The notes under the pieces: model-generated
What the model was told of the DNA's origin: nothing
Databases searched by the model: none
Seen by the model: only the letters and a program-made list of their open reading frames with translations
In this document: positions 21,492 to 30,392 of the stretch, one piece after another
Layout: every line of letters begins with the position of its first letter
How positions within the stretch are numbered: position 1 is the first letter of the stretch
DNA from: Rhodobacter ferrooxidans
GTDB taxonomy: Bacteria > Pseudomonadota > Alphaproteobacteria > Rhodobacterales > Rhodobacteraceae
Direction: 5' to 3'
NCBI RefSeq assembly: GCF_000176015.1
Contig: NZ_ACYY01000004.1
Coordinates: 124,001-188,000, forward strand
Length of the DNA: 64,000 nt
Program-made: the position numbers and the translations under genes

Positions 21492-23093
21492 ATGTTGACA
21501 CCTGATGCCTTGCGCCCCGCGAAAACCGCCCCCGAAACCCCGAAAGACCAGACAGGCGCCAAGGCGATTGTCGTGGGTGCGGGCTTGGGCGGGCTGGCGG
21601 CTGCGATGCGGCTGGGGGCCAAGGGTTACAGCGTTACGGTGATTGATCGGCTGGACCTGCCGGGCGGGCGCGGCTCGTCGATTTCGCAGGGCGGCCACCG
21701 CTTCGATCTGGGGCCGACCATCGTGACGGTGCCGCATCTGCTGCGCGAATTGTGGGCGTTCTGCGGCCGCGATTTCGACGCCGATGTCGATCTGCGCCCG
21801 GTCGATCCGTTCTACAAGATCACCTGGCCCGATGGCTCTACCTACACCGCCCGCCAAGGCACCGAGGCGATGCGGGCCGAGGTGTCGCGGCTGTCGCCCG
21901 GCGATCTGGCGGGTTACGACAAGTTTCTGCAAGACAGCGAGGCGCGCTACTGGTTCGGCTTTGAAAACCTCGGCCGGCGGCCGATGCACCAGTTGTGGGA
22001 GCTGATCAAGGTCTTGCCGCGCTTCGCGCTGTTCCGCGCCGACCGCTCGACCTATGCCCATGCCTCCAGCCGGTTGAAGGATGAACGCCTGCGGTTCGCG
22101 TTGTCGTTCCATCCGCTGTTCATCGGCGGCGACCCGTTCCATGTGACCTCGATGTATAACCTGGTCAGCCATCTGGAGAAAGAGTTCGGCGTGCATTACG
22201 CCATGGGCGGGGTGCAGGCGATTGCCAAGGCGATGGCGAAGGTGATCGAGGATCAGGGCGGCACCCTGATGCTGGGCACCGAGGTCGATGAGGTGGTGGT
22301 GGCCAATGGCCGCGCTGCCGGGGTGCGGCTGCTGGAGGGCGAAGTGTTGCCCGCCGATGTGGTGGTTTCAAACGCCGACGCGGGCCACACCTATGACCGG
22401 CTGCTGCGCAACCAGCCGCGCAAGCGCTGGACCACCAACAAGCTGAAGCGCACCCGCTGGTCGATGAGCCTGTTCGTCTGGTATTTCGGCACCAAGGGCA
22501 CGGCCGGCATGTGGCCGGATGCAGGCCACCACACCATCGTCTGCGGCCCGCGCTACAAGGGCCTTCTGAACGACATCTTCATGACCGGCAAGCTGGCCGA
22601 CGACATGAGCCTTTATGTCCACCGCCCCTCGGTGATCGACCCCAGCGTCGCACCTGCGGGCGATGACACCTTCTATGCTTTGTCGCCGGTGCCGCATCTG
22701 GGGCATGACAATGGCGTCGATTGGCAGGTCGAGGCCGAGAAGTATCGGCTGAAGGTGCAGAAGATGCTGGAAGAGCGGATGATGCCGGGCCTTGGTGATC
22801 GGATCAGCGAAAGCCTGGTGTTCACGCCGGAAGATTTCCGCGACCGCTACCTGTCGCCGCTGGGATCGGGCTTCTCGATCGAGCCGCGGATCCTGCAATC
22901 GGCCTGGTTCCGGCCGCATAACGTGTCCGAAGAACTGCCGGGGCTGTATCTGGTCGGCGCGGGCACCCATCCGGGCGCCGGGCTGCCCAGCGTTGTGACC
23001 AGCGCCGAGGTGCTGGGCAAGCTGGTGCCGGATGCACCGGGCGGCGGGCGCCGGAGCGCTGCACCGATGGAAAGAAAGCTGGCCGCAGAATGA
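21492..23093 (+). CDS. crtI: Phytoene desaturase, CrtI
   Basis: FAD-dependent desaturase producing neurosporene from phytoene. 533 aa; Rossmann motif VVGAGLGGLAAAMRLGAKG at residue 27 onward and the C-terminal carotenoid desaturase signature YLVGAGTHPGAGLPSVVTSAE. The N-terminus is some ten residues longer than in close relatives. The ATG at 21492 has no recognisable ribosome-binding site and a TATATC hexamer lies only 8 bp upstream, so a leaderless mRNA is possible. It overlaps crtB by ATGA. Confidence 0.95.
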   Translation: MLTPDALRPAKTAPETPKDQTGAKAIVVGAGLGGLAAAMRLGAKGYSVTVIDRLDLPGGRGSSISQGGHRFDLGPTIVTVPHLLRELWAFCGRDFDADVDLRPVDPFYKITWPDGSTYTARQGTEAMRAEVSRLSPGDLAGYDKFLQDSEARYWFGFENLGRRPMHQLWELIKVLPRFALFRADRSTYAHASSRLKDERLRFALSFHPLFIGGDPFHVTSMYNLVSHLEKEFGVHYAMGGVQAIAKAMAKVIEDQGGTLMLGTEVDEVVVANGRAAGVRLLEGEVLPADVVVSNADAGHTYDRLLRNQPRKRWTTNKLKRTRWSMSLFVWYFGTKGTAGMWPDAGHHTIVCGPRYKGLLNDIFMTGKLADDMSLYVHRPSVIDPSVAPAGDDTFYALSPVPHLGHDNGVDWQVEAEKYRLKVQKMLEERMMPGLGDRISESLVFTPEDFRDRYLSPLGSGFSIEPRILQSAWFRPHNVSEELPGLYLVGAGTHPGAGLPSVVTSAEVLGKLVPDAPGGGRRSAAPMERKLAAE

Positions 23094-24166
23094 CCGCCAC
23101 CATGAACTTTGCCCCGTCCATCCCGGTGTCCGCCGCCGCCGACATGGACTATTGCCGCGAGGCGATCCGCACCGGATCACGCTCGTTCCACATGGCGTCG
23201 AAACTGCTGCCCGCGAAGGTGCGCGACCCGGCGCTGGCGCTCTATGCCTTCTGCCGGATTGCCGATGATGCAGTGGACGAAGGCGATGACAAGGCCCATG
23301 CCGTGCTGTCGCTGCGCGACCGGTTGGACATGGTGTATCAGGGCAGCCCGCGCAACGCCTGCGCCGACCGCGCCTTTGCCCGGATCATCGAGGAATTCGA
23401 CATGCCGCGCGCCTTGCCCGAGGCGCTGCTGGAGGGCTTGGCCTGGGACGCGGTGGGGCGGCGTTACGATACCTTCTCCGGCATCATGGACTATTCGGCG
23501 CGGGTGGCCGCGGCGGTGGGCGCGATGATGTGCGTGCTGATGCGGGTGCGCGATGCCGATGCTTTGGCGCGGGCCTGCGATCTGGGGCTGGCGATGCAGC
23601 TTTCCAACATCGCCCGTGACGTGGGCGAGGATGCCCGGGCGGGCCGGATCTATCTGCCGCTGGACTGGCTGCGCGACGAAGGCATTGATCTGGAAGCGTT
23701 TCTGGCCGATCCCAAGCCCACACCGGAAGTGTGCGGGCTGGTGAAACGGCTGCTGGACGAGGCGACGCGGCTCTATGGCCGGTCTGCCGCCGGGGTTTCC
23801 CTGTTGCCGCTGGCCTGCCGGCCCGGCATCCATGCGGCACGGCTGATCTATTGCGGCATCGGCGGCGCTGTGGCCCGCAACGGCCATGATTCGGTGAGCG
23901 TGCGCGCCCACACCGGTGCCGGGCAGAAGATCGGCTGGCTGGGCCGGGCGCTGCTGGATACCGGGTTGCACCTGATGCGGCCGCTGCCCGCGACGCTGCA
24001 CGCCGCCCCGGCGCCCGAGGTGGCATTTCTGGTCGCCGCCGCCGCCCAGCCGCGCGGCAGTTTCCGCCGTAGTTCTGCCGTTCTGTCGGTGCTGGCGCAG
24101 CTTGAGGCGAAGGATCGCGCGCTGACGACGGCGCGGCTTCAGGGATTGGCCTTTCCCCGCGGTTAG
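23090..24166 (+). CDS. crtB: Phytoene synthase, CrtB
   Basis: Condenses two geranylgeranyl diphosphates into phytoene, the first carotenoid-specific step. 358 aa with both Asp-rich substrate motifs: YAFCRIADDAVDE near residue 57 and the signature AMQLSNIARDVGEDARAGRIYLP near residue 165. ATGA overlap with crtI; tspO follows after 33 bp. Confidence 0.96.
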   Translation: MTATMNFAPSIPVSAAADMDYCREAIRTGSRSFHMASKLLPAKVRDPALALYAFCRIADDAVDEGDDKAHAVLSLRDRLDMVYQGSPRNACADRAFARIIEEFDMPRALPEALLEGLAWDAVGRRYDTFSGIMDYSARVAAAVGAMMCVLMRVRDADALARACDLGLAMQLSNIARDVGEDARAGRIYLPLDWLRDEGIDLEAFLADPKPTPEVCGLVKRLLDEATRLYGRSAAGVSLLPLACRPGIHAARLIYCGIGGAVARNGHDSVSVRAHTGAGQKIGWLGRALLDTGLHLMRPLPATLHAAPAPEVAFLVAAAAQPRGSFRRSSAVLSVLAQLEAKDRALTTARLQGLAFPRG

Positions 24167-24199
24167 GGTAGGTGTCGCGCAGCAACCTGGAGGTGCGCA

Positions 24200-24664
24200 A
24201 TGGACTGGACGCTGTTCCTGACCTACTTGGCCGCCTGTGGCGCGGCGGCGACGACCGGGGCGATGATCAAGCCCGGCCCGTGGTATGCAGCCCTGCAAAA
24301 GCCCAGCTGGACCCCACCCGACTGGGTGTTTCCGGTGGTGTGGTTCATTCTTTACTTCAGCATTTCCTACGCCGCGATGCGGGTGGCGCTGCTGCCCGAT
24401 ACCGGGCAGGCGCTGGCCTGGTGGTCGGTGCAGATCGCGCTGAACACGCTGTGGACGCCGGTTTTCTTCGGGTTGAAGCGGATGCAGGCCGGGCTGGTGG
24501 TGATCGCCTGCCTGTGGCTGGCCGTTGCGGCAACGGTGGTGACGTTCTTTGCCGCCGACTGGGTGGCGGGGCTGTTGATGTTCCCCTATCTGGTCTGGGC
24601 CAGCATCGCGGGCGCGCTGAACTATTCGGTGTGGAAGCTGAACCCCAACGCGCCGGCTGCTTGA
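24200..24664 (+). CDS. tspO: Tryptophan-rich sensory protein TspO
   Basis: TspO/PBR family membrane protein, 154 aa, with five hydrophobic helices and many tryptophans (QKPSWTPPDWVFPVVWFILYF; ALNTLWTPVFFGLKR). In R. sphaeroides the homologue is in the outer membrane and reduces photosynthesis gene expression in oxygen, probably through porphyrin export. Its place after crtIB is the same as in R. sphaeroides. The start has GGAGG nine bases upstream. Convergent with crtC. Confidence 0.95.
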   Translation: MDWTLFLTYLAACGAAATTGAMIKPGPWYAALQKPSWTPPDWVFPVVWFILYFSISYAAMRVALLPDTGQALAWWSVQIALNTLWTPVFFGLKRMQAGLVVIACLWLAVAATVVTFFAADWVAGLLMFPYLVWASIAGALNYSVWKLNPNAPAA

Positions 24665-24679
24665 AGCGGGGCTGCCTGA

Positions 24680-25552
24680 TCAGTCCTTGAAGGTCCATCC
24701 GGGCCGGCGCGGCACCCGGCAGGCCAGCATCGGCTTCAGCCAGGGCTTGGCAAAACGCGCGAGGTCCAGCGCCTCGTGCACGCCAAGGCTGACCTCGCCG
24801 TTGATCCGGGTTTCCACCATCGAGCGGCTGTAGAACGGCGCATCCAGCATCGCCATCACCTGCCGCGGCTTGAAGCCCGCGTCGCAGCGGGTTTCGCGCC
24901 GCAACACCCAGGGCGTGCGGGGCAGGCGGGTCATCGGCGGCGGCTCGATCACCCGGGCCGCACCGGCATGATCGACATGCAGGCCCAGCGACAGATGCGT
25001 GCCGTCATGCCGGGTGGCGTCGTAGAAACAGGCGGCACCATCGCGCAGCGGAAACCGGCCCCAGGTCCAATAGGCGAAATCGGCCTCCAGCGCGCGGGTG
25101 CCGAAATTGGCGTCGAAATAGCCGTGGCCCTGCCATTTGTGGCCTTGGGAAAGATCGACCTCGATCCGCGCTGTGGGACCAAAAGGCCGCCACAGATGCG
25201 CGCCATCCGGGGTCAGCGCCACTTCGACATCGGTGATCGCCTCGGGCGTGACGGTGATGGTGCCCTGCACGCGGCTGACCTTCGGCGGCGCGCCGATCTC
25301 GTCCACCGTGATCACCAGTTGCCTGCCGTTCCAGTGCATCGAACTGGGGCCTATGGTCAGGGTGTCTTCGGTCTGCCGCAGCGCCGCGCGGCCACGGTCG
25401 GTCATGGTGAAACGGCCACCGGGGCCATAGGTCGCCACGTTCATGCAGCAATGGTTGGCCGGATCGCGCCGCCCGGCCCAGCGATACCACGGCGAGAACA
25501 CCGAGCCGATGAAGCCGATCACCGAGACCGCACGGTCGCCCGCATCCGACAC
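24680..25552 (-). CDS. crtC: Hydroxyneurosporene/carotenoid 1,2-hydratase, CrtC
   Basis: Adds water across the 1,2 double bond of neurosporene and lycopene end groups, en route to spheroidene. Family motifs: IGFIGSVFSPWYRWAGRRDPANHCCMNV, given here by its parts IGFIGSVFSPWY and NHCCMNVATYGP, and WTWGRFPLRDG. The start is uncertain. GTG 25552 gives 290 aa and GTG 25522 gives 280 aa, both near the family size. However, the frame continues upstream with GPDGYAWWYIDG, which looks like conserved CrtC sequence, and no ATG, GTG or TTG is found there until an ATG at 25897 deep within crtD. Convergent with tspO (15 bp). Confidence 0.88.
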   Translation of the reverse strand: MSDAGDRAVSVIGFIGSVFSPWYRWAGRRDPANHCCMNVATYGPGGRFTMTDRGRAALRQTEDTLTIGPSSMHWNGRQLVITVDEIGAPPKVSRVQGTITVTPEAITDVEVALTPDGAHLWRPFGPTARIEVDLSQGHKWQGHGYFDANFGTRALEADFAYWTWGRFPLRDGAACFYDATRHDGTHLSLGLHVDHAGAARVIEPPPMTRLPRTPWVLRRETRCDAGFKPRQVMAMLDAPFYSRSMVETRINGEVSLGVHEALDLARFAKPWLKPMLACRVPRRPGWTFKD

Positions 25553-25587
25553 CCCGTCGATATACCACCAGGCATAGCCATCCGGCC

Positions 25588-27108
25588 CTACGTCGATGGT
25601 AAAGCACGGTCCTGCAAGATCGCCTCGGCCGCGTGCCGGCCGGACAGGGCAGCCATCGGCACCCCCGCCCCCGGGTGCGCTCCACCCCCCGCGATATAAA
25701 GTCCCTTCAGCGCCGTCCGCGCCACCGGCCGTTGCAGGGCTGCCAGGGCTGCCTCCGGGCTGCGGCCATACAGTGCCCCCATCGAGGCCGGGAACATCTT
25801 CGCGAACCCCGAGGGCTGGGTCAGTGACGTCACCTCCGGCTGCGGATCGAAGGTCAGGCCGAAGCTTGAAAGACGCTGAAAGGTCAGATCCCGGCATGTT
25901 TGGTCCTCGTGCGGTTGCGACACCAGCGTGGCGGTGGATGGCGCGTTCATGATGATTTCAAAGCGTTCCGGGCCGGGGGCAGGGGTGCCCGCAGCGCGGT
26001 CTTGCGCGCAGATATAAAGCGTCGGGTCTTCGGGCATCCGGCCGGCAGAGATCGGCGGGAATTCGCGGCGCGGGTCGCTGCCGAAGAACACGTTGTGATG
26101 GATCATTTCCGGCCCCGAGGGTTGGGCGGCAAAGGCCCAGACCCAGGCGGCAAGGCTGCGCGGCTGGCTGGCCGACAGCGGCAAGGCGCTGCGGGCAGCC
26201 CCGCCCAGCAGCCCCGCGGTCAGTGCCGCCGGATCGCCGTTGAACACCACATGATCGGCGGGCAGGGTGGTGCCATCGGCAAGACCCACATCCGCCACCC
26301 TTCCCCATTGCGGCACGATGCGGTCCACGGCCACGCCATAGCGGAACTGCGCGCCCCCCTTGCGGGCCAGCGCCTCCAGCGCCAGTGCCAGCTGGTGCAT
26401 GCCGCCCTTGACCGCCCAGACCCCACGCGCCTCGGCCTGCCACACCAGGCCAAGAACGGCGGGCGAGCGGTAGGGCGAGCCGCCGACGTAAGTTGCATAG
26501 CGCCCGAACAACTGCCGCAGCCGCGGGTCGCTGAACTGCCGCGTCAGCGACCGCGCCAGCGTCATCCCGGGAATCAGGTCGGGCCAGATCCGCGGGCTGC
26601 GCAGCGCGGCGGCGGCAATGGCCCCCAACCGCGGTCTGGCGGCCTGCATCATCGGTTCGTCGAATGCGGCATAGAGCCGCGCGGTCTGCGCCTGAAACGT
26701 CCGGAACTGGTTGTAGCTGCGCTTGCCGGCAAAGCGGCCCACCGCATCGGCGCAGGCCTGCGCGTCGGCGTGCAGGTCCAGCGTGCTGCCATCGGGCCAC
26801 CAGTGCCGCGCCAATATCGGCTGCGGGATCAGCGTCAGATGATCCTCCAGCCGCGCCCCGGCAGCGGCGAAAACCGCATCAAACACGCTCCGCATGGTCA
26901 AAACCGTGGGTCCGGCGTCCACCGGGCCTGCCACCGAGTCGATCACCCGCATCTTGCCGCCGGGGCGTTTCCACGCCTCGACCACGGTCACATCCATCCC
27001 GGCGTGGGCCAGCCGCACCGCGGCGCACAGCCCGCCGATGCCCGCGCCGATCACCACAACCCTGTTGGCGACCCTGTCTGCCGCCCGCCCGTTCTGCCGC
27101 TGTTCCAT
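25588..27108 (-). CDS. crtD: Methoxyneurosporene/hydroxyneurosporene dehydrogenase, CrtD
   Basis: CrtI-like FAD desaturase that introduces the C3,4 double bond of hydroxylated or methoxylated carotenoids. 506 aa from ATG 27108 (MEQRQNGRAADRV). Rossmann motif VVVIGAGIGGLCAAVRLAHAG and C-terminal signature GLYIAGGGAHPGAGVPMAALSG are intact. First gene of crtDC; two PpsR sites separate it from divergent crtE. Confidence 0.95.
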   Translation of the reverse strand: MEQRQNGRAADRVANRVVVIGAGIGGLCAAVRLAHAGMDVTVVEAWKRPGGKMRVIDSVAGPVDAGPTVLTMRSVFDAVFAAAGARLEDHLTLIPQPILARHWWPDGSTLDLHADAQACADAVGRFAGKRSYNQFRTFQAQTARLYAAFDEPMMQAARPRLGAIAAAALRSPRIWPDLIPGMTLARSLTRQFSDPRLRQLFGRYATYVGGSPYRSPAVLGLVWQAEARGVWAVKGGMHQLALALEALARKGGAQFRYGVAVDRIVPQWGRVADVGLADGTTLPADHVVFNGDPAALTAGLLGGAARSALPLSASQPRSLAAWVWAFAAQPSGPEMIHHNVFFGSDPRREFPPISAGRMPEDPTLYICAQDRAAGTPAPGPERFEIIMNAPSTATLVSQPHEDQTCRDLTFQRLSSFGLTFDPQPEVTSLTQPSGFAKMFPASMGALYGRSPEAALAALQRPVARTALKGLYIAGGGAHPGAGVPMAALSGRHAAEAILQDRALPST

Positions 27109-27139
27109 GGCGCGGGATTGTTGACTTGGGCGGCGCAAC

Positions 27140-27157
27140 TGTCCAGTATGATTTACA
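27140..27157. promoter_or_regulatory. PpsR/CrtJ-type site 1, crtD-crtE region
   Basis: TGTCCAGTATGATTTACA matches TGT-N12-ACA. It is paired with the site at 27164 (24 bp start to start) and lies 32 bp upstream of crtD. Confidence 0.82.
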
Positions 27158-27163
27158 GTGCTG

Positions 27164-27181
27164 TGTCATTATAGCCTGACA
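27164..27181. promoter_or_regulatory. PpsR/CrtJ-type site 2, crtD-crtE region
   Basis: TGTCATTATAGCCTGACA matches with TGTC/GACA arms. Read on the minus strand it contains TATAAT, a perfect -10 hexamer that could serve crtD, although no good -35 lies 17 bp away. It is 51 bp upstream of crtE. Confidence 0.85.
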
Positions 27182-27231
27182 AGCACAGGATTGCGGGGCG
27201 GCCGATCTGCCCCCGCCTTTGGGAGAGTGCC

Positions 27232-28119
27232 ATGGCGCTTGAAGAACGGGTCGAGGCGGCGATTGCTGCGGCGGTAGGCTTTGGCCTTGGGCCGGATGCG
27301 CCGCCACGTCTGGCGCAGGCGCTGCCCTATGCCGTGACCCCCGGTGGCGCACGGATTCGCCCGACCATCCTCTTGTCGGTGGCAATCGCCTGTGGCGACG
27401 ACCGGCCCGGGCTTTCCAATGCCGCCGCCGCGGCGCTGGAGCTGATCCATTGCGCCAGCCTGGTGCATGACGACCTGCCGTCGTTCGACGATGCTGACAT
27501 CCGCCGGGGCAAGCCGACCATCCACAAGGCCTTCAACGAGCCTTTGGCGGTGCTGACCGGCGACAGCCTGATCATTCTGGCCTTCGACGTGCTGGCGCGT
27601 GCCGCCGAGGATGCGCCGGGCCGCGGGCTGGGCTTGATCCGCACGCTGGCGAAACGCTCGGGGATGCCGGATGGCATCTGCGCAGGGCAGGGCTGGGAAA
27701 GCGAGCCGACGGTGAACCTGTCGGCCTATCACCGGTCGAAAACCGGGGCGCTGTTCATTGCCGCCACCTGCATGGGGGCGCAAGCCGCCGGGCAAGAGCC
27801 GGAGCCGTGGGTGGAACTGGGTTCCCGCATTGGCGAGGCGTTCCAGGTGGCCGACGATCTGCGCGACGCGCTTTATGACGCCGAAACGCTGGGCAAGCCG
27901 GCCGGGCAGGATACCGTGCATGCGCGGCCCTCGGCGGTGACCGAGCTTGGCGTGCCGGGCGCGATCCGGCGGCTGCGCGATATTCTCAGCGGCGCCATCG
28001 CCTCGATCCCGTCCTGCCCCGGCGAGGCGATGCTGGCAGACATGGTGCGCGCCTATGCCGAACGGATGACCCCGGTGGCCCCGGCTGCCGCCACCTCCCC
28101 GATGCGGGCACGGGCCTGA
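27232..28119 (+). CDS. crtE: Geranylgeranyl diphosphate synthase, CrtE
   Basis: Chain-elongating prenyltransferase making GGPP for both carotenoids and the bacteriochlorophyll tail. 295 aa; first Asp-rich motif [18 protein letters not shown], second motif [10 protein letters not shown], and the GGARIRP substrate-binding segment near the N-terminus. ATG 27232 follows GGGAG. One base separates its stop from crtF, so the two are cotranscribed. Confidence 0.96.
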   Translation: MALEERVEAAIAAAVGFGLGPDAPPRLAQALPYAVTPGGARIRPTILLSVAIACGDDRPGLSNAAAAALELIHCASLVHDDLPSFDDADIRRGKPTIHKAFNEPLAVLTGDSLIILAFDVLARAAEDAPGRGLGLIRTLAKRSGMPDGICAGQGWESEPTVNLSAYHRSKTGALFIAATCMGAQAAGQEPEPWVELGSRIGEAFQVADDLRDALYDAETLGKPAGQDTVHARPSAVTELGVPGAIRRLRDILSGAIASIPSCPGEAMLADMVRAYAERMTPVAPAAATSPMRARA

Positions 28120-28120
28120 G

Positions 28121-29296
28121 ATGACCGATCAAACCCATACCGCCCCCCGCCCCGCAACAGCCGGGCGGCAGATCGGGTCCGCGCTGAACCGTCTGGCGGC
28201 TTCGGAAAAGTTCCAGGCCTGGGCGGCGCGGGTGCCGCTGCTGCGGCGCTACGTCAAGGCCGAAGGCATGGCGATGTTCGACGTGATCTCGGGCTTCGTG
28301 CAGTCGCAGGTGCTGCTGGCGCTGGTCGAGCTGGAAATTCTGCCAAAGCTGCAGGCGCAACCGCTGGCGGCGCGCGATCTGGCCCCCGGTGCCGGGCTGA
28401 CCGAGGACCGGATGCAGGCGCTGTTGCAGGCCGGGGCGGCGCTGAAGCTGATGAAACGGTTGGCCGACGGGCGTTTTGCGCTGTCGCCGCGCGGGGCGGC
28501 TTTCCTTTCCGTGCCGGGGCTGGTGCCGATGGTGCGCCACCATGATGTGCTTTACCGCGATCTGGCCGATCCGGTGGCCTTCCTGCGCGGCCAGACCTCG
28601 CCGGAACTGGCGCGGTTCTGGCCCTATGTGTTCGGCGCGGCGGGGGCGGTCGATCCTGCCGTGACCGCGACCTATTCCAACCTGATGGCCGACAGTCAGG
28701 CGCTGGTCGCCGCCGATACGTTGGGGCTGGTGGATTTCAAGGGCATCACGCATCTTCTGGATGTGGGCGGTGGCACTGGCGCGTTCATCGCGGCGGTGGG
28801 TCTTGCGCATCCGGGGCTGAAGCTGGGGCTGTTCGACCTGCCGGTGGTGCTGGAGGGGGCCAATGCGCGGCTGTCCAGCGCCGGGCTGGCGGCGCGAGTC
28901 ACCCTGCATCCCGGCAGCTTCCGCGACGACGCTTTGCCGCAGGGTGCGGATGCGATCAGCCTGATCCGGGTGCTGTATGACCATTCTGATTCCACCGTCG
29001 CCGCCCTGCTGGCGCGGGCGTTCGAGGCGCTGCCGCCGGGCGGGCGGCTGATCATCTCGGAACCGATGTCGGGGGGGGCGAAACCCGACCGTTCAACCGA
29101 CGTTTATTTTGCCTTTTATACCATGGCGATGCAGACCGGCCGCACCCGGTCGGCGGCGGAAATCATCCGGCTGCTGGCGGCGGCGGGCTTTGAAAACATG
29201 CAGAGTTTCCCCGGAAACCGACCCTACGTCACTTCGTCCGTGACCGCCCGCAAGCCCGGTGTCGCGCCCATGGTGCAAGCCGCCACCGCGCCCTGA
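28121..29296 (+). CDS. crtF: Demethylspheroidene O-methyltransferase, CrtF
   Basis: SAM-dependent methylation of the C1 hydroxyl of hydroxylated carotenoids, giving spheroidene. 391 aa: N-terminal dimerisation region (about 1-180), then a class I methyltransferase with the SAM-binding motif [15 protein letters not shown] near residue 210 and [18 protein letters not shown] near residue 286. Last gene before the bchC promoter region. Confidence 0.95.
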   Translation: MTDQTHTAPRPATAGRQIGSALNRLAASEKFQAWAARVPLLRRYVKAEGMAMFDVISGFVQSQVLLALVELEILPKLQAQPLAARDLAPGAGLTEDRMQALLQAGAALKLMKRLADGRFALSPRGAAFLSVPGLVPMVRHHDVLYRDLADPVAFLRGQTSPELARFWPYVFGAAGAVDPAVTATYSNLMADSQALVAADTLGLVDFKGITHLLDVGGGTGAFIAAVGLAHPGLKLGLFDLPVVLEGANARLSSAGLAARVTLHPGSFRDDALPQGADAISLIRVLYDHSDSTVAALLARAFEALPPGGRLIISEPMSGGAKPDRSTDVYFAFYTMAMQTGRTRSAAEIIRLLAAAGFENMQSFPGNRPYVTSSVTARKPGVAPMVQAATAP

Positions 29297-29323
29297 GCCT
29301 TGATCGTCAATTCCTCGCCAATG

Positions 29324-29341
29324 TGTCTATTTGGGTTGACA
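29324..29341. promoter_or_regulatory. PpsR/CrtJ-type site 1 upstream of bchC
   Basis: TGTCTATTTGGGTTGACA matches TGT-N12-ACA with a GACA arm and includes the -35 TTGACA of the bchC promoter. Confidence 0.88.
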
Positions 29342-29363
29342 CTTATTCGTGTAAGTTTAAAGT
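29336..29363 (+). promoter_or_regulatory. bchC promoter, sigma70-like
   Basis: TTGACA (29336-29341), 16-bp spacer, TAAAGT (29358-29363), 72 bp before the bchC start. The two PpsR sites cover the -35 and -10 respectively, the architecture established for bchC in R. capsulatus. Confidence 0.7.
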
Positions 29364-29367
29364 TACA
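29350..29367. promoter_or_regulatory. PpsR/CrtJ-type site 2 upstream of bchC
   Basis: TGTAAGTTTAAAGTTACA is an exact match, 26 bp from site 1, and covers the -10 hexamer. Confidence 0.85.
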
Positions 29368-29435
29368 GGATAAGCCGAGGCGCTGGCCCCGAGTCCCTTG
29401 TGGGGTGAAGGCAGCGGGTCGAACTGGGGGAAGAC

Positions 29436-30392
29436 GTGGAAACCACTGCCGTCATCTTGTCGGGGCCAAAACAGCTTGGGGTTGAATCCCTGATGCTGGT
29501 CGAGCCGACGCATGGCGATCTGGTGGTGGAAATCTCTCATTCCGGCATCTCGACCGGCACCGAAAAACTGTTCTGGACCGGCACGATGCCGATGTTCCCC
29601 GGCATGGGCTACCCGTTGGTGCCCGGCTATGAAGCGGCGGGCGAGGTGATCGAGGCGGGGCCGGAAACCGGCTATCGCCCCGGCGACCGGGTGTTCGTGC
29701 CCGGCGCCAACTGCTTTCAGCCGAAAGACGGCACGCCGGTATTCGGGCTGTTCGGCGGCGCGTCGCATTTTCTGGTGACGCCTGCCGCGCGGGTGTCGCG
29801 CATCGACGCAGGCTTTGGGGCCGAAGGCGCGCTGCTGGCGCTGGCCGCCACGGCACGACATGCGCTGGCCGGTTTCAACACCGCCCTTCCCGATCTGATC
29901 GTCGGCCATGGCACGCTGGGCCGCCTGCTGGCGCGGCTGACCGTGGCGGCAGGCGCTCCGGCCCCGACCGTGTGGGAGGTCAACCCGGCCCGCGCCGAAG
30001 GTGCCATCGGTTACGAGGTCATCCACCCCGATCAGGATCAGCGGCGCAACTACCGCTCGATCTACGACGCCTCGGGCGATGCCGGTCTGCTGGATTCGCT
30101 GATCGGCCGAATCGCCAAGGGCGGCGAGGTCGTGCTGGCGGGTTTTTACACGGTGCCGATCCAGTTTTCCTTCCCCGCCGCCTTCATGCGCGAGGCGCGT
30201 CTGCGCATTGCCGCCGAATGGAGCCCGGAAGACATGGTTGCCACGCGGACGCTGGTCGAATCGGGGGCGCTGTCGCTGGCCGGTCTGATCACCCACCGCC
30301 GCCCGGCCGCCGAGGCCCCCGAAGCCTACACCACCGCCTTCACTGATCCTGACTGTCTGAAAATGATCCTCGATTGGAAGGCTGCCGCATGA
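29436..30392 (+). CDS. bchC: 3-hydroxyethyl bacteriochlorophyllide a dehydrogenase, BchC
   Basis: Oxidises the C3 hydroxyethyl to acetyl in bacteriochlorophyllide a formation. 318 aa, zinc-less MDR-like alcohol dehydrogenase fold with [26 protein letters not shown] and [14 protein letters not shown] (nucleotide binding). It starts with GTG 29436, preceded by GGGGGAAG. First gene of the bchCXYZ-puf superoperon; the 139-bp upstream region holds two PpsR sites and a promoter. It overlaps bchX by ATGA. Confidence 0.95.
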   Translation: METTAVILSGPKQLGVESLMLVEPTHGDLVVEISHSGISTGTEKLFWTGTMPMFPGMGYPLVPGYEAAGEVIEAGPETGYRPGDRVFVPGANCFQPKDGTPVFGLFGGASHFLVTPAARVSRIDAGFGAEGALLALAATARHALAGFNTALPDLIVGHGTLGRLLARLTVAAGAPAPTVWEVNPARAEGAIGYEVIHPDQDQRRNYRSIYDASGDAGLLDSLIGRIAKGGEVVLAGFYTVPIQFSFPAAFMREARLRIAAEWSPEDMVATRTLVESGALSLAGLITHRRPAAEAPEAYTTAFTDPDCLKMILDWKAAA

